Positions 7,488 through 15,104 of a stretch of 64,000 nt of DNA are shown here, in pieces. The position numbers and the translations under genes are program-made. The DNA is taken from the NCBI RefSeq assembly GCF_003711105.1, contig NZ_CP023865.1, positions 403,501 through 467,500 on the forward strand, in the 5' to 3' direction. Origin of the DNA: Actinoplanes teichomyceticus ATCC 31121 (GTDB lineage Bacteria > Actinomycetota > Actinomycetes > Mycobacteriales > Micromonosporaceae). Every line of letters begins with the position of its first letter. Positions within the stretch are counted from its first letter, which is position 1. A model generated the notes under the pieces. The model made no database searches and was not told where the DNA came from. It was given only the letters and a program-made list of their open reading frames with translations.

Positions 7488-8204
7488 ATGAACAGCTCCC
7501 CCTGGCGCCCGCTCCCCGAACGGCGACCCACCCGCGTGCTGCTCGACCGCGAGCAGATCATCGATGCCGCGCTGCGGATCTCCGACGCGGAAGGCATCGA
7601 CGCGGTCAGCACGCGGCGGGTCGCCGCCCAGTTCGGCACCGGCCCGTCCAGCCTCTACGCCCACGTGTCCAACAAGGACGAGCTGCTCCGGTTGATGTTC
7701 GACCGGGTCTGCGGCGAGATCGAGCTGCCTGCGCAGGAGCCGGAGCGCTGGCAGCATCAGATCAAGGAGCTGATGCGGAACACGCACCGGATCCTGCTGG
7801 CACACAACGACCTGGCCCGGGTCGCCCTGGCCATGATCCCCAACGGGCCGAACGCGCTGCGCGCCTCGGAGTGGATGCTCAGTCTGGCGATCAGGGCCGG
7901 CCTGCCCCCGGACCTGTCCGCGTGGGCCAATGAGCGGATCTTCCTCTACGTCACCGCCGACGCCTACGAGGCCTCCATCTGGCGGGCCCAGCTGCGCCAC
8001 CTGGGCCGGCCCAAGGCCGAGGTGGAGCGGCAGGTCAAGGGCGATCTGCGGGGCTATTTCAACGACCTTCCCGCGGACCGGTTCCCCTACCTGAGCAGGC
8101 ACGCCGACGCGATGGTCTCGGGCACCACCGAGGAGCGCTTCGAGTTCGGGCTCGACCTGCTGATCGACGGGCTGCAGCGGTACGTCGGAAAAACCACCGG
8201 GTGA
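7488..8204 (+). CDS. TetR-family repressor of the adjacent exporter
   Basis: The 238-residue protein has an N-terminal helix-turn-helix (VSTRRVAAQFGTGPSSLYAH, about residues 41-60) and then NKDELLRLMFDRV. The long helical C-terminal region resembles the tetracycline-repressor-type TetR_C domain. ATG 7488 has no Shine-Dalgarno; an A/T-rich TAAATT (7474-7479) lies 8 bases upstream, suggesting a leaderless transcript. It is divergent from a 14-TM exporter, and three GAAC-N3-GTTC palindromes fill the gap. This is the classical drug-sensing pair: the repressor leaves DNA when it binds the exporter's substrate. Confidence 0.88.
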   Translation: MNSSPWRPLPERRPTRVLLDREQIIDAALRISDAEGIDAVSTRRVAAQFGTGPSSLYAHVSNKDELLRLMFDRVCGEIELPAQEPERWQHQIKELMRNTHRILLAHNDLARVALAMIPNGPNALRASEWMLSLAIRAGLPPDLSAWANERIFLYVTADAYEASIWRAQLRHLGRPKAEVERQVKGDLRGYFNDLPADRFPYLSRHADAMVSGTTEERFEFGLDLLIDGLQRYVGKTTG

Positions 8205-8278
8205 GACGTTGCTCACCGATGCCGGTGACGTGGGCGGCGGGCGGCGCGATGTGCCCGCCCCGGCCTCCCGCCGCCGCC

Positions 8279-8674
8279 TCAGACGGTCGGCAGACCGGCG
8301 GCCCGCCAGGCGGCGAACCCGCCGGCCAGGTCGGTGGCCCGATGCAGGCCGAGATCCTGCAGGGCGGCCGCGGCCAGGCTGCTGGTGTACCCCTCCTGAC
8401 AGGTGATGATCACCTGGAGGTCGTAGCGGTCGGCGAACGGCAGCCGGGCGTCGCTGCGCGGGTCGAGGCGCCACTCCAGCACGTTGCGTTCGATGATCAG
8501 CGCGCCGGGGATCTCGCCGTGCTCGGCGCGCTGGGCGGCCGGCCGGATGTCGATCAGCACGGCGCCGTCGCGGACCGCGGCGTCGGTCTCGGCCGGGCTC
8601 AGCCGGACCAGCCGGGCGCGCGCCCGGTCGAGGATCTCGGCGATGCCGCGGGAGCCGGGCGGGGGTGTGCTCAC
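8279..8674 (-). CDS. rhodanese-like sulfurtransferase
   Basis: The 131-residue single-domain protein has the rhodanese active-site loop CQEGYTS with its cysteine at about residue 90. The CH2A-like segment VLIDIRPAAQRAEHGEIPGA and the C-terminal DLAGGFAAWRAAGLP are also present. GTG 8674 overlaps the stop of the cysteine dioxygenase gene by 4 bases (GTGA), so the two are translated together. Rhodaneses move sulfane sulfur to thiol acceptors; paired with a cysteine dioxygenase it probably handles sulfur from cysteine breakdown. Confidence 0.85.
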   Translation of the reverse strand: MSTPPPGSRGIAEILDRARARLVRLSPAETDAAVRDGAVLIDIRPAAQRAEHGEIPGALIIERNVLEWRLDPRSDARLPFADRYDLQVIITCQEGYTSSLAAAALQDLGLHRATDLAGGFAAWRAAGLPTV

Positions 8675-9144
8675 CACTGGGCGCCGGCCCGGTCGACGGT
8701 CAGCGTCTCCAGGCCGGCCGGGCCCAGACGGTACCTGGTCATGCTGGTCAGCGCGGGGCCGTAGACGTGCACGCTGATCGCCGGGTCGGCGCCGCGGTTG
8801 ACGATGCGGTGCAGGTGGTGGGTGCCGAACCGGCGGCCGGCGCCCTCGCCGAGGTCGCGGCTGACCACCCGTGGCGTGGTCGCCGGTCCGCTGACGGTGT
8901 CCTCGGTGAGCGTGCCGCTGAAGACGTGGAACGCTCCGGCCGAGCCGCCGTGGTCGTGCAACTCGGTCTGCTGCCCGGGCAGCCAGGTGAGCAGCCACAC
9001 CTCGTAGTCGTCGGTGACCGCGAGGCGGTGGTACCACCGTCGGTCCGGGTCGAACCGTGGTGGCGTGACCCAGGTCTGCGGCGCCTCGGCGAATCGTCGC
9101 GCGACGGCGAGATGGTCCAGGCGGGTGGCGGCGGTGACGGGCAT
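8671..9144 (-). CDS. cysteine dioxygenase type I family protein
   Basis: The 157-residue cupin has the metal-binding HDHGGSAGAFHVFSGTL block (two histidines plus the family's Gly-rich turn) and a later histidine in FGTHHLHRIVN. The segment YEVWLLTWLPGQQTELHDH is typical of the cysteine dioxygenase family, which oxidises cysteine to cysteine sulfinate with Fe(II) and O2. ATG 9144 follows GGAGAG at good spacing; a longer frame to 9270 would cross the promoter. It is the first gene of a two-gene operon with a rhodanese. A perfect inverted repeat lies 30 bases upstream of the start. Confidence 0.85.
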   Translation of the reverse strand: MPVTAATRLDHLAVARRFAEAPQTWVTPPRFDPDRRWYHRLAVTDDYEVWLLTWLPGQQTELHDHGGSAGAFHVFSGTLTEDTVSGPATTPRVVSRDLGEGAGRRFGTHHLHRIVNRGADPAISVHVYGPALTSMTRYRLGPAGLETLTVDRAGAQW

Positions 9145-9174
9145 GCGGAACTCTCCTCGACTCAGATATACATT

Positions 9175-9193
9175 ACCTATCGGCAAGATAGGT
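9175..9193. promoter_or_regulatory. ACCTATC-N5-GATAGGT operator candidate
   Basis: A perfect 7-bp inverted repeat with a 5-base spacer lies in a short A/T-rich island before the cysteine dioxygenase gene. TATATC (minus strand) lies just downstream and could be the -10. The position suggests a repressor that senses cysteine or sulfur status, perhaps an Rrf2-type protein; no such gene is in the window. Confidence 0.55.
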
Positions 9194-9246
9194 TTTATCA
9201 CAGCGCCACGGCGGGTGAAGCACGTTCCCGGAACCGGCATGTCACC

Positions 9247-9278
9247 CGAAAGAGGCTTAACCGAGTTCACCTCTTTCG
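9247..9278. repeat. inverted repeat, 9-bp arms
   Basis: CGAAAGAGG (9247-9255) and CCTCTTTCG (9270-9278) are perfect complements around a 14-base loop. The gap between the divergent genes at 9144 and 9506 is 361 bases, and apart from this hairpin and the operator at 9175-9193 I see only weak promoter-like A/T-rich patches (for example TATATG at 9421). It could be an operator or an RNA hairpin in a leader. Confidence 0.45.
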
Positions 9279-9505
9279 AGGGGATAGTGCGGAATGCTCA
9301 GCGCGACGACCTCGACACGCTCCGTGGGACACGGTCGAAATCGTGTCACCGGAACGGCCGACCCGCTCAGCCGTTACGGCAGAGTTCCTGGTCAGGACGT
9401 CCTTGTGCAATTGAGGAAGCTATATGGTGGGCGGCGCCGGCGGGAGCCGGTTGCCGGAGGAGGCCAGCCCGCCCCCGATGCCCTCCGATGAACGAGGACG
9501 GACAC

Positions 9506-10570
9506 GTGTTGAAGTCACGCCGCGGTCTGCTCGCCGCCGGCCTCACCGTCGCGGTGATCGGTGCGATCGGAGTCGCCTCCACCCTCAACGCCGGCGCCGA
9601 GCAGATCCCCGGCGCACCCGTCGCGGCGCCGGCCTCCGCACCCGTCGCGGCGCCGGACGCGCAGCCGCCGGCCAGCCTCCCCTGGGGCACGAAACCGCAG
9701 CGGGTCAAACGCGGCCGGGACGGCGCCACCAGCCGGGCGCTCAAGGCCGCCGGGCTCAGCGCCGCCGCACCGGCGGGCGGCGACCGGACCACACCCGACG
9801 ACGAGTACGCCCCGAAGGGCCGCAGCTCCCGTTCCACGTTCCTGAAGACGGCCCGGACCACGGTGGTGCCGCCGGAACCGCCCAGCACCGACCCGTCGCC
9901 CGCGCCCAGCAGCTCCGCGCCGACGGTCACCTTCCTCTACAACGTCGGCTCGCAGGCCGCCGTCTCGGAGGGCGCCTACGCCAACCTGACGATCAACAAG
10001 CCGGTGCTGGACAAGAGCGATTACCACACCCTGGCCGAGCTGGCCGTGCAGTCCGCCGACGGGGCGCAGATCGTCGAGGTGGGGTGGACGGTCGACCGGG
10101 TGGTCAACGGCGACGACGACCCGCACCTGTTCGTCTACCACTGGGTCGACCGGCAGGCCACCTGCTACAACGGCTGCGGCTTCGTGCGGTACAGCAAGAC
10201 CGTCGCGCCCGGCGACACGCTCACCGTCGACACCCAGAAGAAGTTCGGCATCCAGTTCTACGGCGGCGCCTGGTGGGTGGCGTACGACACCGAGTGGGTC
10301 GGCTACTTCCCGGCGAAGATCTGGGACAACGAGTTCACCAGGACCGGCATGGTGCAGATCTTCGGTGAGGTCGCCGCGTCCTCGGACCGGCCGTGCACCC
10401 AGATGGGCAACGGCAGGCCGGCCATCGACGCCACCTCGGCCCGGATCGGCAGCGTGTCGTACCTCAACGGTCCCGCCCCCGACCTGGTGGTACGCAGCAC
10501 CAGCGACTACTACCGGGTTTCCAGGCTGACCGCCCGCACGTTCCGCTACGGCGGACCCGGGGCCTGCTGA
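9506..10570 (+). CDS. secreted neprosin-like (DUF239) protein
   Basis: The 354-residue product starts with KSRR, a hydrophobic stretch and an Ala-rich cleavage region, so it should be secreted. A Pro/Ala-rich segment follows. From about residue 140 to the end runs a beta-rich domain with a YNGCGFVRY cysteine motif and GGAWWVAYDTEWVGYFP, the signature of the neprosin/DUF239 family, known from plant prolyl endopeptidases. Actinomycete members exist but are poorly studied. I prefer GTG 9506 because GAGGAC sits 8 bases upstream; ATG 9488 is possible. Whether the catalytic glutamates are present needs an alignment. Confidence 0.7.
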   Translation: MLKSRRGLLAAGLTVAVIGAIGVASTLNAGAEQIPGAPVAAPASAPVAAPDAQPPASLPWGTKPQRVKRGRDGATSRALKAAGLSAAAPAGGDRTTPDDEYAPKGRSSRSTFLKTARTTVVPPEPPSTDPSPAPSSSAPTVTFLYNVGSQAAVSEGAYANLTINKPVLDKSDYHTLAELAVQSADGAQIVEVGWTVDRVVNGDDDPHLFVYHWVDRQATCYNGCGFVRYSKTVAPGDTLTVDTQKKFGIQFYGGAWWVAYDTEWVGYFPAKIWDNEFTRTGMVQIFGEVAASSDRPCTQMGNGRPAIDATSARIGSVSYLNGPAPDLVVRSTSDYYRVSRLTARTFRYGGPGAC

Positions 10571-10717
10571 GCCGCCGCGCCCGCCCACCGGTGCCCGGTC
10601 CCTCGTACGGGGGTCGGGCATCGACGTTTCTCGGTTCCTCGCCCCCACCGTGAACCGGTCCGCGTGCCACGATGTACATCCGGGTGGCCGGGCGGAACCC
10701 GAGGGGAGCTGGCGCCG

Positions 10718-11239
10718 ATGAAGCGACGGGTGAGCCCCGACGAGCAACTGATGACCGCGCTCTACACGGAGCACTACGCAATCCTGATCAATTTCGTCTC
10801 GCGATACGTCTCCGACCGGCACAAAGCCGAGGACCTGGTCCAGGAGACGCTGTTACGGGCCTGGAAGCACATCGACCACCTCGACCCGGAACCCGGGCGA
10901 ACCCGGTCGTACCTGCTCACCATCGCTCGTAACGTGGTGACCAACGCGTGGCGGGCGGAACAGCGCCGGCCCCGCCTGGTCTCCGACGAGACCGCGGTCA
11001 ACTCCGTGCCGTCGGCGGACAATGTAGATCAGATGGTGGAGGGCTGGCTGGTCGCGGAAGCGCTGGAGCGGCTGTCCCCGGAGCACCGGGCGGTGATACA
11101 GGCCATGTACTACGAGGGGCAGAGCGTGGCCGACGCGGCACGACGGCTGTCGGTGCCGGAGGGCACGGTCAAATCGCGCGCCTATTACGCGGTCCGCGCG
11201 CTGCGCACCGTCTTCGAGGAGATGGGGATGCTGCGATGA
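10718..11239 (+). CDS. ECF-family RNA polymerase sigma factor
   Basis: The 173-residue protein has sigma region 2 (FVSRYVSDRHKAEDLVQETL) and region 4 (LSPEHRAVIQAMYYEGQSV, VPEGTVKSRAYYAVRALR) and no region 3, as in ECF sigma factors. ATG 10718 follows GGGGAG. Its stop overlaps the start of the anti-sigma gene (ATGA at 11236), the usual layout for an ECF factor held by its membrane partner. It directs polymerase to a specific promoter set in response to an envelope signal; the signal is not evident. Confidence 0.92.
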   Translation: MKRRVSPDEQLMTALYTEHYAILINFVSRYVSDRHKAEDLVQETLLRAWKHIDHLDPEPGRTRSYLLTIARNVVTNAWRAEQRRPRLVSDETAVNSVPSADNVDQMVEGWLVAEALERLSPEHRAVIQAMYYEGQSVADAARRLSVPEGTVKSRAYYAVRALRTVFEEMGMLR

Positions 11240-11961
11240 GCGACCTCGACGAGCACGACAGCCTGCACCGGCTGCTCGGCGGATACCTTCTCGGTGGCCT
11301 GGACGAGACGGACACCGACCGGCTGGACGCGCATCTGCACGACTGCGCCGACTGCCGGGCCGAGTTGGACCGGCTCGCGCCCGTACCGGAGATGCTCCAG
11401 CACCTGCCGGATGCCCGGCACGCCGGGGGTGGTCTCCCGCCGCTCACGGTCGCCCCGACCGCGCGGCCGAGCCCGCAGCACATCGAGAGCCTGCTCAGCC
11501 GGATGCGGGCGGAGAAGACCCGGGAGTCACGGATGAGCCGGGTACGGTGGCTGGTCGCCGCCTCGGTGGCGGTCATCGCGGCCGGCGCGATCGGGTACGG
11601 CGTCGTCGGCAACGACCGCACGGCACCGCGGCCGCCGGTCGCCCAGCAGACCGGCGCCGTGCAGATCACCGCGGACTTCCGGGCCGCCGCCGGCAGCGGG
11701 ATGGGCGGTCAGGCGGTGCTCACCCCGAAGGCGTGGGGGGTGGAGATCGCGCTGAACATGAGCCGGATGGAGGGCACGGCGCCGTTCTTCTGCATGGTCA
11801 GACGCGCCGACGGCACCATGGAGCAGGCCGCCGCCTGGGGCGCCACCCCCGAGCACACGGCCAAGGTGAGCGGCGCCAGCTCGATCCCGGCGGCCGACGT
11901 GCGAGCCATCGTGATCACCGACAGCGGCGGGAAGGTGCTGGGCACCGCGGCCGTGGCGTGA
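11236..11961 (+). CDS. anti-sigma factor, membrane-anchored, zinc-finger type
   Basis: The 241-residue protein begins with a helical domain carrying H-x3-C-x2-C (HLHDCADC, about residues 35-42), the zinc-binding anti-sigma motif. After a Pro-rich linker comes one membrane span (about residues 100-120). An extracytoplasmic beta-rich domain of about 115 residues follows, similar to the RskA C-terminal region. It is translationally coupled to the ECF sigma gene. It is expected to hold the sigma factor at the membrane until its outer domain is cleaved or altered. Confidence 0.88.
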   Translation: MSDLDEHDSLHRLLGGYLLGGLDETDTDRLDAHLHDCADCRAELDRLAPVPEMLQHLPDARHAGGGLPPLTVAPTARPSPQHIESLLSRMRAEKTRESRMSRVRWLVAASVAVIAAGAIGYGVVGNDRTAPRPPVAQQTGAVQITADFRAAAGSGMGGQAVLTPKAWGVEIALNMSRMEGTAPFFCMVRRADGTMEQAAAWGATPEHTAKVSGASSIPAADVRAIVITDSGGKVLGTAAVA

Positions 11962-11976
11962 GCCGGAGCGGGCGGC

Positions 11977-13467
11977 TCACCGCCGGGACCGGACCGGCGG
12001 CGACGCCGGATCGCAGAAGGAGTGGTGGGCCGCCGGCCGCGGCGCACGCCCGGGGATGGTCAGGAACGCCGCGGCCGCGCCGGCCACCATCAGCCCGGCG
12101 CAGATCAGCATGGCGTCGCGGTACACCGGGGCCAACAGGGCCGGCTCGGTCAGGGACCCGGCACCGAGCCCGGCGGCCAGCGGGAGCACCGCGACCGCGA
12201 GCAGGCCGGCGGCCCGGGCCACCGCGTTGTTGACGCCGGAGGCGATGCCGGCGTGCGCGTCGTCCAGGGCGCCCAGCGCGGTGGCGGTCAGCGGGGCCAC
12301 CAGCAGGGCCAGCCCCAGGCCGAAAAGCACGACGGCGGGCAGCACCCGGGTGAGGTAATCCGCGTGCACGCCGATGGTGGACATCAGCAGCAGGGCCGCC
12401 GCGCAGAGCAGCGGGCCCGCGGTCATCGGCAGCCGCGGACCGATCCGTTCGCCCAGCGCGCCCCCGCGGGCCGAGAGCAGCAGCATGAGGACCGTGACCG
12501 GGAGCATGGCCAGTCCGGCCGCCAGCGCCGGGTACCCCGCCACCACCTGCAGATTCACCACGACCAGGAAGAACACGCCGCCGTTCGCGGCGTACACCAG
12601 GAAGGTCACCAGGTTGGCGCCGGCGAACGCCCGGTTGCGGAAGATCTCCGGCGGCACCAGGGGGTGCGCCGAGCGCAGCTCGGCGGCGGCGAAGGCGGCC
12701 ATCCCCAGTACGCCCAGGGCCAGTGGGACCAGCACGGCCGGATGCCCCGCGCCGTGGGCCGGCCAGGCGGTGAACCCGTACGTCAGCCCGCCCAGCCCGG
12801 TCGCGCCGGTGACCAGCCCGAGCACGTCGAAGCGCCGGGCCGCCCCGGGATCGCGTGACTCCGGCACGTGCCGGACGGCCACCCACAGCACCAGCACGGC
12901 GACCGGCACATTGATCAGGAAGAGATACCGCCAGCTGCCGAGTTCCAGCAGCCAGCCGCCGAGGAACGGGCCGAGCGCGCCGCCGATCCCGCCCAGCCCG
13001 GACCAGGCGCCGATCGCCCGGGCCCGGTCCCCGGGTGCGAACGACGCCTCCAGGATGGCGAGCGCGCCCGGGGTGAGCAGCGCGCCGCCGACGCCCTGCA
13101 GGATCCGCGCCGCGACCAGCAGCCCGACGTCCGGGGCGAGGCCGCACAGCAGCGACGACAGCGCGAACCAGGCGACGCCGGCCAGGAAGATCCGCTTGCG
13201 GCCGAACCGGTCGCCGAGCGAGCCGCCGACCAGGACCAGCGCGGCCAGCGACAGCGCGTAGCCGTTGACGGTCCACTGCAGACCCGCGGCCGACGCGTCC
13301 AGGTCCCGGCCCAGCTCGGGCAGCGCCAGGTTGACCACGGTCGCGTCGACGAAGGCCAGGCTGGAGCCGAGCACGGTGGCCAGCAGCACCCGGCGGCCGG
13401 CTGCGGTGCCGTACCGGACCGGTTCCATGCGGCGACGATACGCCGGGCCCGGCCGGCCGATCGTCAT
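11977..13467 (-). CDS. MFS exporter, DHA2 family (14 TM)
   Basis: The 496-residue protein has 14 predicted spans, motif A (GGSLGDRFGRKRIFL) and a motif C-like GALGPFLGGWLLELGSWRYLF, typical of EmrB/QacA-type proton-coupled exporters. ATG 13467 overlaps the response-regulator stop as ATGA, suggesting coupled translation; MEPVRYG at 13428 is an alternative start without the coupling. It is convergent with the anti-sigma gene 15 bases away. The substrate is unknown. Its partner upstream is a lone receiver protein. Confidence 0.87.
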   Translation of the reverse strand: MTIGRPGPAYRRRMEPVRYGTAAGRRVLLATVLGSSLAFVDATVVNLALPELGRDLDASAAGLQWTVNGYALSLAALVLVGGSLGDRFGRKRIFLAGVAWFALSSLLCGLAPDVGLLVAARILQGVGGALLTPGALAILEASFAPGDRARAIGAWSGLGGIGGALGPFLGGWLLELGSWRYLFLINVPVAVLVLWVAVRHVPESRDPGAARRFDVLGLVTGATGLGGLTYGFTAWPAHGAGHPAVLVPLALGVLGMAAFAAAELRSAHPLVPPEIFRNRAFAGANLVTFLVYAANGGVFFLVVVNLQVVAGYPALAAGLAMLPVTVLMLLLSARGGALGERIGPRLPMTAGPLLCAAALLLMSTIGVHADYLTRVLPAVVLFGLGLALLVAPLTATALGALDDAHAGIASGVNNAVARAAGLLAVAVLPLAAGLGAGSLTEPALLAPVYRDAMLICAGLMVAGAAAAFLTIPGRAPRPAAHHSFCDPASPPVRSRR

Positions 13468-13952
13468 GCCGTGCGCCGCAGGTCGCTCTCCTCGTGGCGG
13501 GCCCGCGGCGCGGGTTGCGCGACGGCGTGCCGGGCGGCGGCCAGGGCGGCCCGGCAGGCGCCGGCCGAGCGGGCCGCTCCGGCGCCCGGCCGGTGCAGCA
13601 GGTCACCGAGCCGGGCCAGCAGCTCGTTCCGCGCGAACGGCTTGGTCAGGTAGTCGTCGGCCCCGGCGTGCAGCGCGGCGGTGACCTGGCCGCGGTGCGG
13701 GTCCGCGCTGATCACCAGGATCGGCAGGGATTCCAGGGCCGGGTCGTCGCGGATCCGGCGGCACAGGTCGATGCCCGAGACGCCGGGCATACGCACGTCG
13801 ATCAGGGCCGCGTCGATGCCGCCGTGGGCCAGCTCGTTAAGCGCGCCGGACGCGTCGGCGGCAGTGACGACCTGGTAGCCGGTGCGGCGCAGCGCGAAGG
13901 CGAGCAGATCGCGATGATCCACCTCGTCGTCGGCTATCAGCACTGTGAACAC
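13464..13952 (-). CDS. single-domain response regulator
   Basis: The 162-residue protein is a receiver domain with acidic pair DDE at the start, phospho-acceptor aspartate in ALIDVRMPG (about residue 53), the Thr/Ser switch in LVISADP and the lysine in LTKPF. The last 45 residues are Ala/Arg-rich and hold no DNA-binding domain. GTG 13952 follows GGAGG by 6 bases; the frame's earlier TTG would lie inside that ribosome site. No histidine kinase is adjacent. It may act by protein contact, and the coupling to an exporter gene is unusual. Confidence 0.87.
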   Translation of the reverse strand: MFTVLIADDEVDHRDLLAFALRRTGYQVVTAADASGALNELAHGGIDAALIDVRMPGVSGIDLCRRIRDDPALESLPILVISADPHRGQVTAALHAGADDYLTKPFARNELLARLGDLLHRPGAGAARSAGACRAALAAARHAVAQPAPRARHEESDLRRTA

Positions 13953-14087
13953 GCGGACCTCCAAGGCCGGGCAGCGACGTGCCCACTCCTGTTCGGCAAC
14001 CGGGTGGCACCGCTGAGGGGTTGCGGGTTTCGACTCGGCGCACGATCGCCGAACGCCCGGCCCGCCGGACGGTCATAGGGTGGAGGG

Positions 14088-15104
14088 ATGCGCGCTGCCG
14101 TCTTCCACCAGCCCGGTCCGGCCTCCGATGTCCTGCGGATCGTCGAGCGTGCGCTGCCGCCGGCCGGGGCCGGGCAGGTGCGGGTCCGGATCGTGCTGTC
14201 GGCGGTGAACCCGACCGACACCGGCACGCGCGCCGGCCGCGGCGTGCCGGACGGGGTGCGGCCGCCGCGCGTGCCGAACCAGGACGGCGCCGGTGTGGTC
14301 GACGCGCTCGGCGAGGGCGTCACCGGCCTGGAGGCGGGGGACCGGGTCTGGGTCTGGGACGCCGGTTACGGCCGGGTGGACGGCACCGCCCAGGAGTACG
14401 TGGTGCTGCCCCGCCGGCAGGTGGTCCGGATGAACGACGACGTCCCGTTCGAGACCGGCGCCGCGCTGGGCATCCCGGCGCTGACCGCGCACCGCTGCCT
14501 CACGGCCGCCGCGGCCGGCCCGGCGCGGCTCGCCCCGGGTGCGCTGGCCGGGCGGACGGTGCTGGTCGCGGGCGGCGCGGGCGCGGTCGGCAACGCCGCG
14601 ATCCAGCTCGCCAAGTGGGCCGGCGCGACCGTGCTGACCACGGTGAGCAGCACGGCGAAGGCCGAGCTGGCGGCTGCCGCCGGAGCGGACGCGGTGATCG
14701 ACTACCGGGCGGAGGACGTGGCCGCCCGGGTGCGCGAGCTGAGCCCCACCGGCCCGCACCTGATCGTCGAGGTGAGCACCGGCAACCTCGACCTCGACCT
14801 GGACGTGCTCGCCCCCGGCGGGGACATCGCGATCTACGTCGCCGGCCGGTTCGGCATGCCGAGCTTCAAGGCGATGCTGAAGAACGCCGGCCTGCACTTC
14901 GTGCTGACCTACACGACCACCCGGGAGCAGAAGGACGACGCGGTGGCCGCGGTCGCCGAGGCGGTGAACGCGGGCGCGTTCCGGGCCGGCGCCCGGCACG
15001 GCCTGCCGATCATCCGGTTCCCCTTCGACCGGGTGGCCGAGGCCCACGAGGCGGTCGAGAGCCACGCCGTGGGCAAGGTCGTCATCGAGGTGACCCGGCC
15101 CTGA
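14088..15104 (+). CDS. NADPH:quinone reductase-like MDR oxidoreductase
   Basis: The 338-residue protein has the GroES-like N-terminal fold (NPTDTGTRAG, NQDGAGVVDALGEGVTG) and a Rossmann segment VLVAGGAGAVGNAAIQLAKW with the nucleotide-binding glycine pattern of the zeta-crystallin group. It lacks the zinc-binding cysteines of alcohol dehydrogenases, so it probably reduces quinones or enones with NADPH. Purine-rich AGGGTGGAGGG precedes ATG 14088. Its 3' end overlaps the convergent pseG gene by 23 bases. Confidence 0.83.
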   Translation: MRAAVFHQPGPASDVLRIVERALPPAGAGQVRVRIVLSAVNPTDTGTRAGRGVPDGVRPPRVPNQDGAGVVDALGEGVTGLEAGDRVWVWDAGYGRVDGTAQEYVVLPRRQVVRMNDDVPFETGAALGIPALTAHRCLTAAAAGPARLAPGALAGRTVLVAGGAGAVGNAAIQLAKWAGATVLTTVSSTAKAELAAAAGADAVIDYRAEDVAARVRELSPTGPHLIVEVSTGNLDLDLDVLAPGGDIAIYVAGRFGMPSFKAMLKNAGLHFVLTYTTTREQKDDAVAAVAEAVNAGAFRAGARHGLPIIRFPFDRVAEAHEAVESHAVGKVVIEVTRP

